Shown here piece after piece: positions 13,231-24,204 of a stretch of DNA of 64,000 bases. This DNA comes from Vespa crabro (taxonomy: Eukaryota > Arthropoda > Insecta > Hymenoptera > Vespidae): positions 20,167,973 through 20,231,972 of the forward strand of contig NC_060956.1 of the NCBI RefSeq assembly GCF_910589235.1. Reading direction: 5' to 3'. Numbering within the stretch: position 1 is the stretch's first letter; each line of letters opens with the position of its first letter. A program made the translations under genes and the position numbers. Below the pieces are notes generated by a model. The model was not told the DNA's origin. It saw only the letters and a list, made by a program, of their open reading frames with translations, and did not search any database.

Positions 13231-14538
13231 CTACTTATCACCTCAAAATACAATCATTTCCCTTTTAGCCAATCCTTGGAGTTCTTAGCGCAATTAATTA
13301 CCTGTGTGCCAGTAATTTCGACCAAATATATTATATTTCTTATCTTTTTCTCTCAATTTTTCTCTACAAGTAGGAATTATCTTTACGGCGAGTGAATTTC
13401 AAATTCAAGTACGTACGTATTTTAATAATATAAAAAAAAAAAAAAAAAAAAAAGAAAAAAAGAATAGGGGAAAAAAAAACAATGAAGAACACGTCGACTT
13501 ATGCCTCGTTAGAAAAAAAGAAAAAATAAATAAATAAATAAAAAAATTTACGCTTTACGGAAGATATATTCTCCTAGTAGGGGAAGAACTTAGAATCTCT
13601 CTTATAATGCATATAAAAGATTGGAACGTATAAAGTCAAAGTTCTTTAACAGTGAATAGAAAATTCAAATGATATCTAAATTTAAACTCTGTTTGTTGAT
13701 TTGATTTACAATAAACATAGATTAGACTGTAGATTACGTCCATGAATATCATCGAATAAATGCAGTCAGGAACCAGCTCTATATCCTGGATGATAAAACA
13801 GGGATATGTTAATCTCTTATGATCTGTCTTATATGAAATCTGTTTTTCTGATGTATGATCATGAAAAATTAAATAATTCTTTATAGTCTTACACATCGCT
13901 TTGTGATTTATATCCATGTGCTTGTATTAGATCATTTATTCTAATATGTAGAATAAATTTTTCACGAGTCTCTTGGTAAAACAATTACATATTTGTAAAA
14001 TAAAAAAAAAAAAAAAAAAAAAAAAGAGAAGAAAAAAGAAACAAAAACAATTAACGAATATGAAAACTCGTGCGTTGACATTAAATCGTAAGCTCTGAGA
14101 AAATGTTTCTTCAAGTTTCACTTTTTTTTTGTTCTTTTTCTTTTTTTTTTTGTTCTTTTTGGTTTAGAGATTCTCTTGGCAAATACTTTGATTCTTGCTT
14201 TGAGTAAATGTATATGACTTTACGTGCTTCATAACTTTGAAGCAATAATTTGTCCTTTTGATATATACTTATGTTCAATAAACCTAAGTACAAAGTTAGA
14301 CTCGAAGAGAGCTAAACCTTATTGCACATGAATTTCATTACAATAATTGTGCAAGTTATAGTTTAAAATTCTGCTAGTTTTTATGAAAAATTAATTATGC
14401 ACGACCAACTTGAATGAGTCAGAGTGCGGCATAATTGTGTCCAAAGACACTCATCAGCGCATGTAGGTCGGTAATTCTGGCAATACGGCAGAAATGCGCG
14501 GGTCACATGAAGAATTCCGTAGATCGGCTAACATGCAG

Positions 14539-15280
14539 TCACGATGCAGGTCTGTCTAATACAGAGATTTCTATTAGCCTGAGACCACGCGTTGTTGGAT
14601 CTGTTAACAATAATCCACGTGGCTTATAAACTCTATCATTCTGTTCGCAAACAAATTTTGCGACCTTCCGCAAGCACTTTTCATAATGTGTTTCAGTGCA
14701 TATAAAGATTAAATAACCGGTAAGGCAAGCAAGGCAGCCCTCACAGAAAGTTGAACAACTGGCACGTTCTGCTTCGGCAAAGTAATTGTTCAATTGATTG
14801 ATTGTATACTCGAACGACTGTCTGTCCAGCTATATTTAAAAAAAAAAAATATAGCACAAATATTAAGAAAAAAAAAGAATTTAAATACCTTTGAGAATAA
14901 TTTTAGTACAAATATATTCAAAATCAACAATATTTAGAGATATATATATATATATAATATTAATAAAAATATATATGCATTTAAATATATTAAATATATC
15001 TACTAAAAATTGAAAAATTAAAATATAATGATAGTAGTAATAGTACTAGTAATAGTAGTAGTAGTAGTAGTAGTAGTAGTAATAATAATCATAATCATAA
15101 TAATAATAATAATAATAACATACTGTTATGGTTTATGATATTACGTACTCTGCTTTCCAATTCTGTAGGGAATTGTGTTTGAAATTTAACCATTGTACCT
15201 TCGCTATAATCTCGTTGTATAAAAACTTTTTGACAATTTTGAAGAGACCCTCCACCTGCTTGACCTCTTCCAGCTGACAT
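14539..15280 (-). CDS. GOLGA7: Golgin subfamily A member 7 (GOLGA7/GCP16), palmitoyltransferase accessory protein
   Basis: A small palmitoylated Golgi protein known to partner and stabilise DHHC9-type palmitoyltransferases (the Erf4 role in yeast). Two coding exons on the minus strand, 15280-15149 and 14829-14539, join in phase 0 (donor GTACGT, acceptor ATATAG) to give 140 residues, against about 137 in mammals. Family sequence is clear: KVFIQRDYSEGT near residue 18, FPTELESR at the junction, then the cysteine-rich GCLACLTGYLIFICTETHYEK segment region and LLLTDPTTRGLRLIEISV near the end. The ATG at 15280 is the first in the exon, which opens at 15313 after an ATAG acceptor; the in-frame codons before it are probably 5' UTR. 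The upstream exon is unresolved (see 15937-16118). The intron holds a (TAG)n/(AAT)n microsatellite. Confidence 0.92.
15045..15118. repeat. (TAG)n/(AAT)n microsatellite in the GOLGA7 intron
   Basis: GTA/TAG trinucleotides run into AAT trinucleotides just 3' (on the minus strand) of the first GOLGA7 coding exon's donor. It reads as a poly-leucine tail if translated through. Confidence 0.9.
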
Positions 15281-15321
15281 ATCTTCTAAAGGAGTGAGGG
15301 CAGCGTGGTTGCCCTATAAAT

Positions 15322-15372
15322 TAATATTTATATTTATATTTATATTTATATTTATATTTATATTTATATATT
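15322..15372. repeat. (TATTTA)n hexanucleotide microsatellite
   Basis: About eight tandem copies of TATTTA, just upstream (minus-strand sense) of the GOLGA7 exon acceptor at 15314. Confidence 0.9.
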
Positions 15373-15589
15373 TATAATATAATATAATTTCTTATAGAAA
15401 ACATTATATAAATCTACTTCTTATATTATTAAACATAATTCGTCTATATTTAGCATTTATTAAATTATTGTCATTACGCATGCTTATATTTATATAGCAG
15501 AATAGTTATCTTTATAAAATGATGATTTGATTAAAACATATACGCGTATAATATATAGTAAAATACAGTATATATGCAAAGTTATATAG

Positions 15590-15632
<43 letters not shown>

Positions 15633-15936
15633 TTTTAGTTATAATGCAAAAAAAAATATAAATTTAATTGCTTAAAAAATCAACTTAGATATTTTATAGT
15701 TGATACCCTATCTAACCACTAAAACCGCACCCAATAATTATCCAAAGACAGGAAATTACAATTATTACAGCTGATGTAGTTATTTTAATTAAATTTAAAG
15801 AATAATTTATATGCCTTTGAAATGCATCATTTTCAATAGAAAATAAATTAATAAGTAAAATAGTTTCACATGTAAATTCATAGGAATAAAAGGAGTGCAA
15901 GAAAAAATGTAAATGGTAAGAATGATAGACTTACCA

Positions 15937-16118
15937 ATGGCATTTTGAGCTTCGTCTTGCTGGTTGTATAAAACTCTGGTAATGGAATCAAATTCAATTG
16001 CTTGATTGCACTTATGGTGAAAGAAACAAATTGACTTGTCACTGAAACTTAACGTAAACGTTTGAAAATTAGAGCAATTTTTACACTTCAACGAGTGGAC
16101 GCACGATTCAGTCGCCAT
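15937..16118 (-). CDS. Orphan small ORF / first exon, function unknown
   Basis: An ATG at 16118 (context TTTCATGGCG) opens 60 codons that run to a strong donor (GTAAGT) after 15937. The peptide starts MATESCVHSLKCKNCSNF and carries a CxxC pair, a later HHKC, and a hydrophilic end (NQQDEAQNAI). I do not recognise it. The exon ends in phase 1. Joining it to the GOLGA7 exon at 15313 would put GOLGA7 out of frame, so it is either a 5' UTR exon carrying an upstream ORF, or the first exon of a separate small gene. A downstream ORF in the intron (15712-15900) ends with a plausible membrane segment (SAVIIVISCLWIIIGCGFSG), but I found no acceptor that joins the two in frame. Confidence 0.35.
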
Positions 16119-16722
16119 GAAACATGCGCGCGCAATTCATATTATTAAAATCTGTTCACACTGAGCGATATTTACTTCGTTGGTTAATACGATCAATTGT
16201 GATACAATATAAAGATAATAGATCATTATTAATAACTTTATACATATATATATATATATACATATATTGCATTAACTATTAATTATTTATAACTTATAAT
16301 AAAATATATTTTCTTTTTTTACAATTAGTCAATAAAATATTTACATCATTTTTGGTTAGCAAGTGACTTGTCAGGCAGGTTACATATATTCGCGCGATAA
16401 AAGTAGTTATAATCGATATGGACATATCGATTGTCATAAGTATCGTATTATTAAGTAATATTTCGATTATCGAAAGTACCCTGGACTTACCCATTTTATT
16501 TGAAGTTACCGGCCAGCATTGTTCTTCGCGCTCAGTTCACATTATTTCTACGAATTCTTTTGTCTAGTTTTTACTAATGTGAAACTTGTAAGAATTTGTA
16601 ATACTTAAGCACGTGCTTTGCCAAAAATATATTTTATAATTTTACTTAATAAAGAATTAAATTTTCTTTTTTAAAGAAACTATAATCTGTATAATCTGTG
16701 ATTGCATTACAGAGTGAAAAAT
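16119..16722. promoter_or_regulatory. Divergent intergenic region between the orphan/GOLGA7 exon and the Tudor gene
   Basis: About 600 bp separate two oppositely directed start codons, so a shared bidirectional promoter is likely. It includes a (TA)n run near 16243-16265 and otherwise A+T-rich unique sequence. No core promoter element was identified with confidence. Confidence 0.4.
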
Positions 16723-17347
16723 ATGGCTTATTTTCAATCAAATGAAAAAACAGAAAATTCCACGTAAGAAATATTATAACATAATATTATTTTAAGAATT
16801 ATTATTTTATTTAACATTGTGAATTTTACAGCAAAGCAAAAGAATATAGGCTCTATGTGGCTAATATACCTGTGGAACTAAACAAGGTTTTTTATTTTAA
16901 TATATTTTTTTAATATTAATATTTTTTTATACTAAGAATGTTTTACTTTATATATAAATATATATATATGTATATATTTATGTTTATACTTATAATTATT
17001 ATTTTTAAGGGTGGCGTTTTGCAAATTTTTAAGCATTATGGAACAGTAAGTGGACTTTTCTATCTTCCAAATACAACATGGGCTTTTGTTACTTATGGAA
17101 CGTATCGTGAAGCTGAATGTGCTATTAGAAATCTTCATGATAAACCGCCATTACGTCTACAAATATCATTTGGTAAAAAAATGACAATGGAAGAAATAAA
17201 CCAAGAAAAAATATATATTAAAGAATCTCCAGAGATTTATGAAGATATAACGCAAGATTATCAATATAATGAGAAAGCATAGTAAGTTACTATAATAGTG
17301 ATATTTTTTATATATTATAGGTATTATAAATATAGTATATGAATATA

Positions 17348-17406
<59 letters not shown>

Positions 17407-20400
17407 TTATATATAGCATAGATATTGTAGAAAAAGGAAACCACAATAATGCACTTTATAAACGCAACTTTCTACCTAAAATATCTACTGATATGTATCA
17501 TGCAAATGATGGTTTGTTATATCCAGTACCTACTGATCATTATATATATGATCCATATGAGAATGCAGAGACTGATTATAAAAATACATTATGGGCAAGG
17601 TTAGTTTATATTTCCTCTGATTAATGCTAAATGATTAAATTTGTTTAATATTATATATTTAGATATCTATTGAATATAAGATTATTTAAGATATTTTATT
17701 ATAGAGGCAAAATAACAGTAACAAACGATGGAAAAAGACATGTTTCTTATGGACGTGGTTATACCTCATATGAAATACCAGACACTGAAATATTGATTAA
17801 AAAAAATTATGATAAACGTGTTAATGTAATAATAATTATTTTCTATTATCATTTAATATAATATCACAATTTTATTTAATGATTATATATTTTTTCATTT
17901 ATTATAGGGTTTGTATGAATATGGACAAGATGCTTTGAAACAAAAGTTAGGAACATGTGTATGTTGTAACAGAATAACGCCTGTGAGATGTGGTAAATGT
18001 TATGCCTTCTATTGTAGCAAAGAATGTCAAATAACAGATTGGCCACGTCATAAAATTGAATGTCAACAAATACCGTTAGTATAATACATAAATAAATATA
18101 AAAATATTTAGTTTTATTTCAGTTATCAAAGTTATTAAGAAAATATATATATATATATTTTTTTTCACTTCAATCATATCAATCTTATCAATCTTATCAA
18201 AGTTCCTTTTTTTTTACAGTACACTGATAGAGGATGTAAAATCTTTATCAACGTCAAGCAGCGAAGAACAAATTAACGTGACGAACTTGGCACAAGCTCA
18301 TAAAACATTACGTCGTCCAAAACAATCAATAGAAGTTTTGTTAAATAAAAATGTAGAAATCGGAAATAACAAATGTATAGAAGTTAATGATACTGAATCT
18401 TCCGAGAAACAAAATATTGAGAATAATGTTCAAGTTAAGAATATAAATAAAAATGATAAGATAGAACATAAAGAATACAAATTGGATGCAACTGAAAAAG
18501 AAGTTGCAAATAAATGTACAAACAAAAATAATTTTGATGTTACGAAAATTGAGAAAGATATAGTATTTCAAAAAGACACATTTTTATCAAAAGCAAGATT
18601 CACACAAGTTAAAATCATAGGATTTTCAGGAAGAAGAGAATTTTGGGTACACAAAGTGGACCAAGACATGATCTTTCAAGGAATGATGCTTGATTTGCAA
18701 AATATAGTTAAGAAAATGCCTAAAACAGATCCGATTATTGGTAATATATACGGTTACAAATTTGAAAATCTGTGGTATAGAACAAAAATAATATCTCTCA
18801 ATCCCACTAAGATTTTTTACATTGATCATGGCATTACTGAAACGGTTGAAATAAATGATTTTCGTGAAATCAACGATTTAAAGACCATGATACCATTTAC
18901 AAGAAAAATTCGTTTAAATAAAAATACAAAAAAAAAATATGAAAATTTAAAAATAAATCACGTAATATATGTAAAGGTTATTGCTTATGAAGAAAATGTG
19001 ATTATTGTAGATGTAAAAAATGAAAATGAAAATAGTAACAATCCAAATGGATCTTTCAAGTTCGAATCACAATCAAATATTAAAAGTTATACAAAAGTAA
19101 CTAAGGATAGTACTTCTAAGATTACTTCGAATCTTTCTTCAGACGAAGAAGGAAATAAAAACGAGAATAAAAGAAATAAATGTCTTTCCCCAAATACCAA
19201 CAAAAACAAGAATAAAAACGAGGATAAAAAAAATAAAAATAAAACAGTACCACATACCTTACCAAACGTGATTGACCTTTTATCAGTAAATTTATCTGGA
19301 TTTTTGAAAGTTAATGTAGTACTCCAAAACAAAACATATGGGATTACCCTTCGACCAAGCGATTTGAATTGTGATTTCAAACGAATTGTAACAGAATTAC
19401 CTGAAAAATGTGCTTCTGGAAAATTAAATCATGAATACAAGTTAGTTTTCTAACTGAAAATATTGCTGATAAAAACTGTTTATACTTTATACATATACTT
19501 ATCAGCATGCTTCTTTATTTTATAACTTTACAGACCAAATATTGGAGAGTTAATATGTGGTCAAGAAGAAAATGGTGAATGGTATAGAGGTTATGCAGTA
19601 ACTCTCCATCCAATAAAACAATTTGCAATATTGGATAAGACAAAAGTAATACCTGTTAAGAAAACTGTACCGTATCCTGCCGAATTTCTTAATATATGCA
19701 TATTTGGTATTGTCTGTGAAATAACTACAGATAATTTTAAATTATCAGTAAGTATATATTCTCATAAATCATATTATTGATTATATTAAAATATTTTACT
19801 GATTAATTTTTATATTTATTATATGAATTATAGACAAATAATCATTATGAATTTAAAGTAATAAATTGTAAAGATGAAGTTAGCATTGAAATTCAAATAG
19901 ACGACAAAAATAAAGCAACAGGTATTTTAAGACGATGGGAACCAAAACCTGAACAAAGTGGCATTCAGTTATCTGAATTGAAAAATGGGTCTGAGGTTTG
20001 TAATATCGTAAAAAGAAAATCATTATATTATAAAAAATATGTTAGAATAATTATTATCTTGTAGGTTTGCATTACTTTTTATCACAGTCATTATTTAATG
20101 TATGTTCGCTCTCTGGAAACAGAAGATTCAGAGAAATTTAATAAACTCATGCAAAGGCTTGCAAAATGTGCTCAATCTGGTATATTTTTAAAATATTCAA
20201 ATTTTTAAAATAGATTTTTTTTGTTTTTTTTTTTTCTTGTTATACAGTTTATATTTTTGTAATTTTAACATTTGTTTCCTCAAGCTGAACATCTCAAAGA
20301 GCCTCCGGTATTAGGGGAGATGATAATGGCACAATACATTGATTATAATTTTTATCGTGCAATTGTTACAAAAATACAGGGGGAAGAAGTAAATATTTCT

Positions 20401-21657
20401 TATATAGATTTTGGAAATACTGAAAAAATATTATGGAAGAAATTACGAATATTACCTGATGATTTGAAAATGGTAAAGACATAATTTTTATTTATATATG
20501 CAATTGTTATAATAACTAATAAATATTTTTTTGTTTTCGCATAGCATCAATCATGTGCCGCAAAAATTTGTTTAAAAGATGTACCAACTGATATTGTTAT
20601 GACCAAAGAAGTGACGGATTATCTTCTTGATCTAACAGGTAGAGAAGTACCCTTAAAATGTAATTTTGATGGTAAATCCTTTAAAGATGGTGTATATTTA
20701 ACTATGGCAAATGGAGAAAGTATTAACGATAAAATAAAAAAATTGCTTGTACCAAGTTGGGAAAAAGAAAATCATGAAGGTAATCTCTCTTCTATATTAT
20801 TGAACTCATACTTTTAGAAAAATCATATAAGAATAATCTATGTTATAGATAATAGAGTTTATCTGATAAACGATATAAATATAGTTCCTTTGGGAGATAT
20901 TGGTCAAATCGTTAATGTTTTGGTCTTGTCAACTATTAAAGAAGGCGTTGACTATTTCATGTGTCCTTTGGATATTGAAGTGATAACACATGTTCACGAA
21001 ATTTTGCCCTCATTGGTAAATCTTTAATTATATTTATTTCTAATTATATTTTTGATAATATTGTGTATTTACTGATATCATGTTGCAGATAAATAAATAC
21101 TGTGAAAAAACGGATTATTATATTCCTCGAAAAAATGAGTTATGTTTAGGTTTGTACAATGATAATTGGTATCGCGCAGTATGTTTATCTCCAACGGGAC
21201 CGACAGGTAAATCTATTGTATTTTATATCGATTATGGAAACTGCGAGGAAGTTCCACACAAAGATATTAGACCAATGATACAAGATTTTTTAATACCATC
21301 TGCTCTTGCTAGCATGTGCACCATTATTAGTAAGTATTACATATATATGTGAAAATATATTCGATACGAGTATACTTTTAATTAGAAAAAATGCTCACGT
21401 TTCAATACCTTTTTTTTTTTTTTGTTTTTTTTCCTTTTTTTTTTTTTTTTTATTTATTTATTTATACAGATTTGGCTCCAAAAGAAGAAAATGGATCTTA
21501 TTCTACTGAAGTATTAAAAAGAATTTCGGAATTAATTAATCCCAATGAAATTTGTCTAGCTAAAATCATTGATTTTGATAGCGAAGGAAATTATAGGATT
21601 GAACTTCCAGATGTTCGTGATAAATTAATTAAGGAAAACCTAATACCTCTCTCTTAA
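16723..21657 (+). CDS. RRM-MYND-multi-Tudor germline protein (TDRD1/Vreteno type)
   Basis: Tudor proteins of this type bind symmetrically dimethylated arginines on Piwi proteins and build piRNA-processing granules in germ cells. Fifteen exons join in frame: 16723-16763, 16832-16886, 17010-17281, 17417-17599, 17705-17825, 17908-18074, 18220-19440, 19534-19747, 19834-19995, 20065-20179, 20285-20472, 20545-20779, 20849-21015, 21089-21329, 21470-21657; 1189 residues. An RRM (EYRLYVANIP, then WAFVTYGTYREAECAI) spans about 18-95. A MYND zinc finger (CVCCNRITPVRCGKCYAFYC, ending WPRHKIEC) spans about 240-277. Four Tudor folds lie near 453-490, 690-735, 855-910 and 1050-1110. The last two keep the FYRA/WYRA plus YIDFGN/YIDYGN cage pattern; the second looks degenerate. 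Vertebrate TDRD1 has MYND plus four Tudors but no RRM; fly Vreteno has an RRM. Exact orthology is not settled by eye. A lysine/asparagine-rich linker precedes Tudor 2. Confidence 0.88.
17346..17410. repeat. (TA)n microsatellite in a Tudor-gene intron
   Basis: Nearly pure TA dinucleotides fill the end of the intron before the exon at 17417. Confidence 0.9.
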
Positions 21658-22064
21658 AAATATATCATTATTTTACATTTATATTATTATTTACACATAT
21701 AATGATTACATTTTAATATATGTGACAACATTTTGATTCCTTAATTAAAATATTTTCAATTTGGTTATTCAAGAAAAAAAAAAAGAAAACAAGAAGAATA
21801 ATTCCATCTTGCTGATAAAATATCTTCCAGTCAAGATAGTGCAATATAAAAAATGTTTATAGTTACCTTTTAATTTTATTTGTCAAATATATTTAAGGAA
21901 CTAAATCGTCTTTGATAGGCGAAAAATTAGCTTTTCTTTAAACTTCATTTAAAAAAAAAAAATCATTCAAACTTCAATTTCTTTTCATTTTAATCATTCT
22001 TATTCGTACTTTCATTTAAAGAGATATATATTTTTGAAAAGTAATTTTAAACAAAAAATTTGTG

Positions 22065-22095
<31 letters not shown>

Positions 22096-22453
22096 CATAT
22101 GTATCTATAAAAAATAAAATTTTTTATTATTAATATATATTTGAAATTACATATATAAAAATATAATTAGTAATATATAAAATATATGTAGACGATCTAA
22201 CGATAAATACGTTATCATTATGTCTATCGAAGATCATAAAAAATCTTGATGTTTTAGTTAGATAAAAATAGTATTGAAACAAAACACTAGAGGTCTCTAG
22301 TTTACTATTTTATCCTTATCTGGTACAAAGTACAATTACAATTTAGTAATCCTAACCTTTCTTAATGTGTTATTTCAGATGACACTAGATCTTAATTGTG
22401 TATTGTTTCATTAAAATAGGAAAAAAAAAGGCTTCCGATACAGGACAAATACG
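21658..22453. other. Intergenic, Tudor gene to ORP-like gene
   Basis: About 800 bp, both neighbours on the plus strand. A+T-rich with short poly-A and a (TA)n run at 22068-22090. No ORF or RNA gene seen. The 3' UTR of the Tudor gene and the promoter of the next gene must lie here. Confidence 0.6.
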
Positions 22454-23128
22454 ATGAATGTTCAAATAAGGTACCCTTACGAGGGTTTATTACATAAATA
22501 CACAAACGCGATGAAAGGATGGCAATATCGTTGGTTTATCCTTAGTCCTGAAACCGGTGAATTACATTATTTTCTTAGTGAATCCGAAAAAAATCAACGA
22601 CCACGTTGTTCCATATATTTAGCCGGAGCAGTTATAGCACCTAGCGATGAAGACTCTAATACTTTTACTGTTAATTCTGCAACAGGTAAATCATTAATTG
22701 AAATTGTCTCTTTAAAGAATGTCAATATTGTCAAATATAATTTTAATCAATTTGATTGTTCTACAACTAATGTAGGAGATATGATCAAATTAAGAGCTAC
22801 CGATGCTCGAGCTCGACAGGAATGGGTGGACAAATTGCGAGCAGTTACAGAAATGTATACAAGAGCAATAGCTAGTAGTCATCCTCCATTACCACCTAGA
22901 GAACATTCCACGAATACAAGTAGAAATCCTGTTGCCAAATTAGAAGTCCTCGATGCCTTTGCTAATTGCCAGGAGCAATTAAGAAAAGTGGAAAAACATA
23001 ATGTTGCACTTGCACAATCAATTGAAAATTCGAATATGAACTTAGATCCAGATTTATTAGTTCTTAAAGCTATGGCTCATACAACGTTACATACGTTAAA
23101 TCAATGCCTTAATATATTATACCAATGA
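22454..23128 (+). CDS. Oxysterol-binding-protein-related (ORP10/11-type) PH-domain protein lacking the lipid-binding domain
   Basis: Two exons, 22454-22685 and 22776-23128, give 194 residues. The first about 105 residues are a PH domain close to the N-terminus of OSBPL11/OSBPL10 (GLLHKYTNAMKGWQYRWF, then LAGAVIAPSDEDSNTFTVNS, then KLRATDARARQEWVDKLRA). PH domains of these proteins target Golgi, endosome or plasma-membrane phosphoinositides. The following linker and helical region (LDAFANCQEQLRKVE, LDPDLLVLKAMAHTT) also matches the family. The protein then stops at the point where ORP11 continues into its sterol/phosphatidylserine-transfer ORD, and no ORD follows in the next 1 kb. The intron 22686-22775 is exactly 90 nt with no stop, so reading through it inserts 30 residues inside the PH fold. 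The PH comparison favours removing it (NSATG joined to DMIKLRATD). Confidence 0.88.
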   Translation: MNVQIRYPYEGLLHKYTNAMKGWQYRWFILSPETGELHYFLSESEKNQRPRCSIYLAGAVIAPSDEDSNTFTVNSATGKSLIEIVSLKNVNIVKYNFNQFDCSTTNVGDMIKLRATDARARQEWVDKLRAVTEMYTRAIASSHPPLPPREHSTNTSRNPVAKLEVLDAFANCQEQLRKVEKHNVALAQSIENSNMNLDPDLLVLKAMAHTTLHTLNQCLNILYQ

Positions 23129-23386
23129 AAGAATATTCTATGAGAGCATCTTTAGAAACTTGATACACAAATTTATTCAATATTTCTTTTGTTACATGAG
23201 AGTATTCAAGTATACCTAAATACATTTCATTTTGTTTCCATTTATATTTCCATTTTATACTATTTCATTTAATAAGTTTATTTACTTATCGATAGTGTAA
23301 TCAAAGGAACAAGTTCTTCCGAACAAATAAAGGTCGATGCAGTTTCACGTTAAAAGTCATCCTTTTCACGTTAAATATCGTTTACA

Positions 23387-23425
<39 letters not shown>

Positions 23426-24204
23426 ATTTCTAAATTTATTTCTTTCTTTTTATGAATTTAATAATAATACCTTTACATTCTTTGTGCTCTGTCCAAATAT
23501 CGAAGCAATATAAAATAGATTTAAATACTTGATCTAACACCACAAGTACATACATTATGACGTATTATAAAGAGATTAAAAAAAAACAAAAAAAACAAAA
23601 AAATATTACCTTCCGAATATATAAATAAACAGCTGGTTATACAGGCACATTTATGAAAACATAACCGAATTTTAAATAACTTAGAATTAATATTATGATT
23701 TAAAAAAAAAAAATAAATGATCCAGCGTAATGTGTATGGAACGCATTCGATCAAATTTAAACGATCTTCATGATAAAAGAAGGAACATATCGTTATAGAA
23801 TGAAAAAGAATTAAAACCAAAAAAAAAAAAAAACGACAAAAATAGATCCGATGATTATACGAATATTTGAGTAGAAAAATATCCATATGGATCATCGAAT
23901 GCAAAAGTAGAATGTTAGAATCAATGTCAAGGACAAGGAATTAGGTGAAGGTAAACCAGCGAGAGTAAAACTCTCGTCTCACTCGGAACTTTATTATAGT
24001 AATCTCCAACATAGTATAAAAGAAACATCGATAATATTGATTGCAAAGAAACTAAAATCTTTTTCCTACGAAATCAAATTGATTATAAGAAAAAGAAAAA
24101 GAAGCAATCGTTATAATTAACTTTTCATAAGTAAAATGATGATGTATCCTGCCATGGTAAAATAAAATTTGGGAAACCATGCGTGAAAATTGTAAAAATT
24201 AAAA
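23129..24204. other. Intergenic, ORP-like gene to PDZ-RING gene
   Basis: About 1.1 kb, both neighbours on the plus strand. A poly-A tract sits at 23391-23424 and several shorter A runs follow. No ORF with a recognisable domain on either strand; in particular no ORD fragment. Confidence 0.65.

Larger units (their letters stand above)
8479..14538. other. Intergenic / 3' region, microsatellite-rich
   Basis: About 6 kb between the phosphodiesterase and GOLGA7 stop codons, which face each other. No supported gene. It holds poly-A/AAAG at 8531-8638, GA at 9000-9032, mixed CA/TA at 9115-9215, (ATT)n at about 10783-10838, GA/GATA tracts at 11286-11430, a CT tract at 12079-12178, and a large TA block at 13090-13230. 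A candidate MITE lies at 10243-10394. The 3' UTRs of both flanking genes must lie at its two ends. A less A+T-rich island at about 14415-14538 directly follows the GOLGA7 stop. Open frames here, such as the 93-codon one at 13636-13917 on the minus strand, have no recognisable domain and I do not call them. Confidence 0.7.

Noticed and set aside
13046..13288. ORF encoding a YIYIYI peptide
   Set aside because: It is a (TA)n block translated; not a gene.
13636..13917. 93-codon minus-strand ORF
   Set aside because: No recognisable domain, no splice context, and located in the 3' region of GOLGA7; A+T-rich chance frame is more likely.
15149..15313. In-frame N-terminal extension of GOLGA7 from 15313 (GNHAALTPLED before the Met)
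   Set aside because: The preceding exon's donor is in the wrong phase to feed this frame, and the family usually begins close to the KVF segment; kept as 5' UTR.
22454..23128. Single-exon 224-residue reading of the ORP-like gene
   Set aside because: The 30-residue segment 22686-22775 breaks the PH domain and has proper GT-AG ends; removing it restores family alignment, so a two-exon model is preferred.
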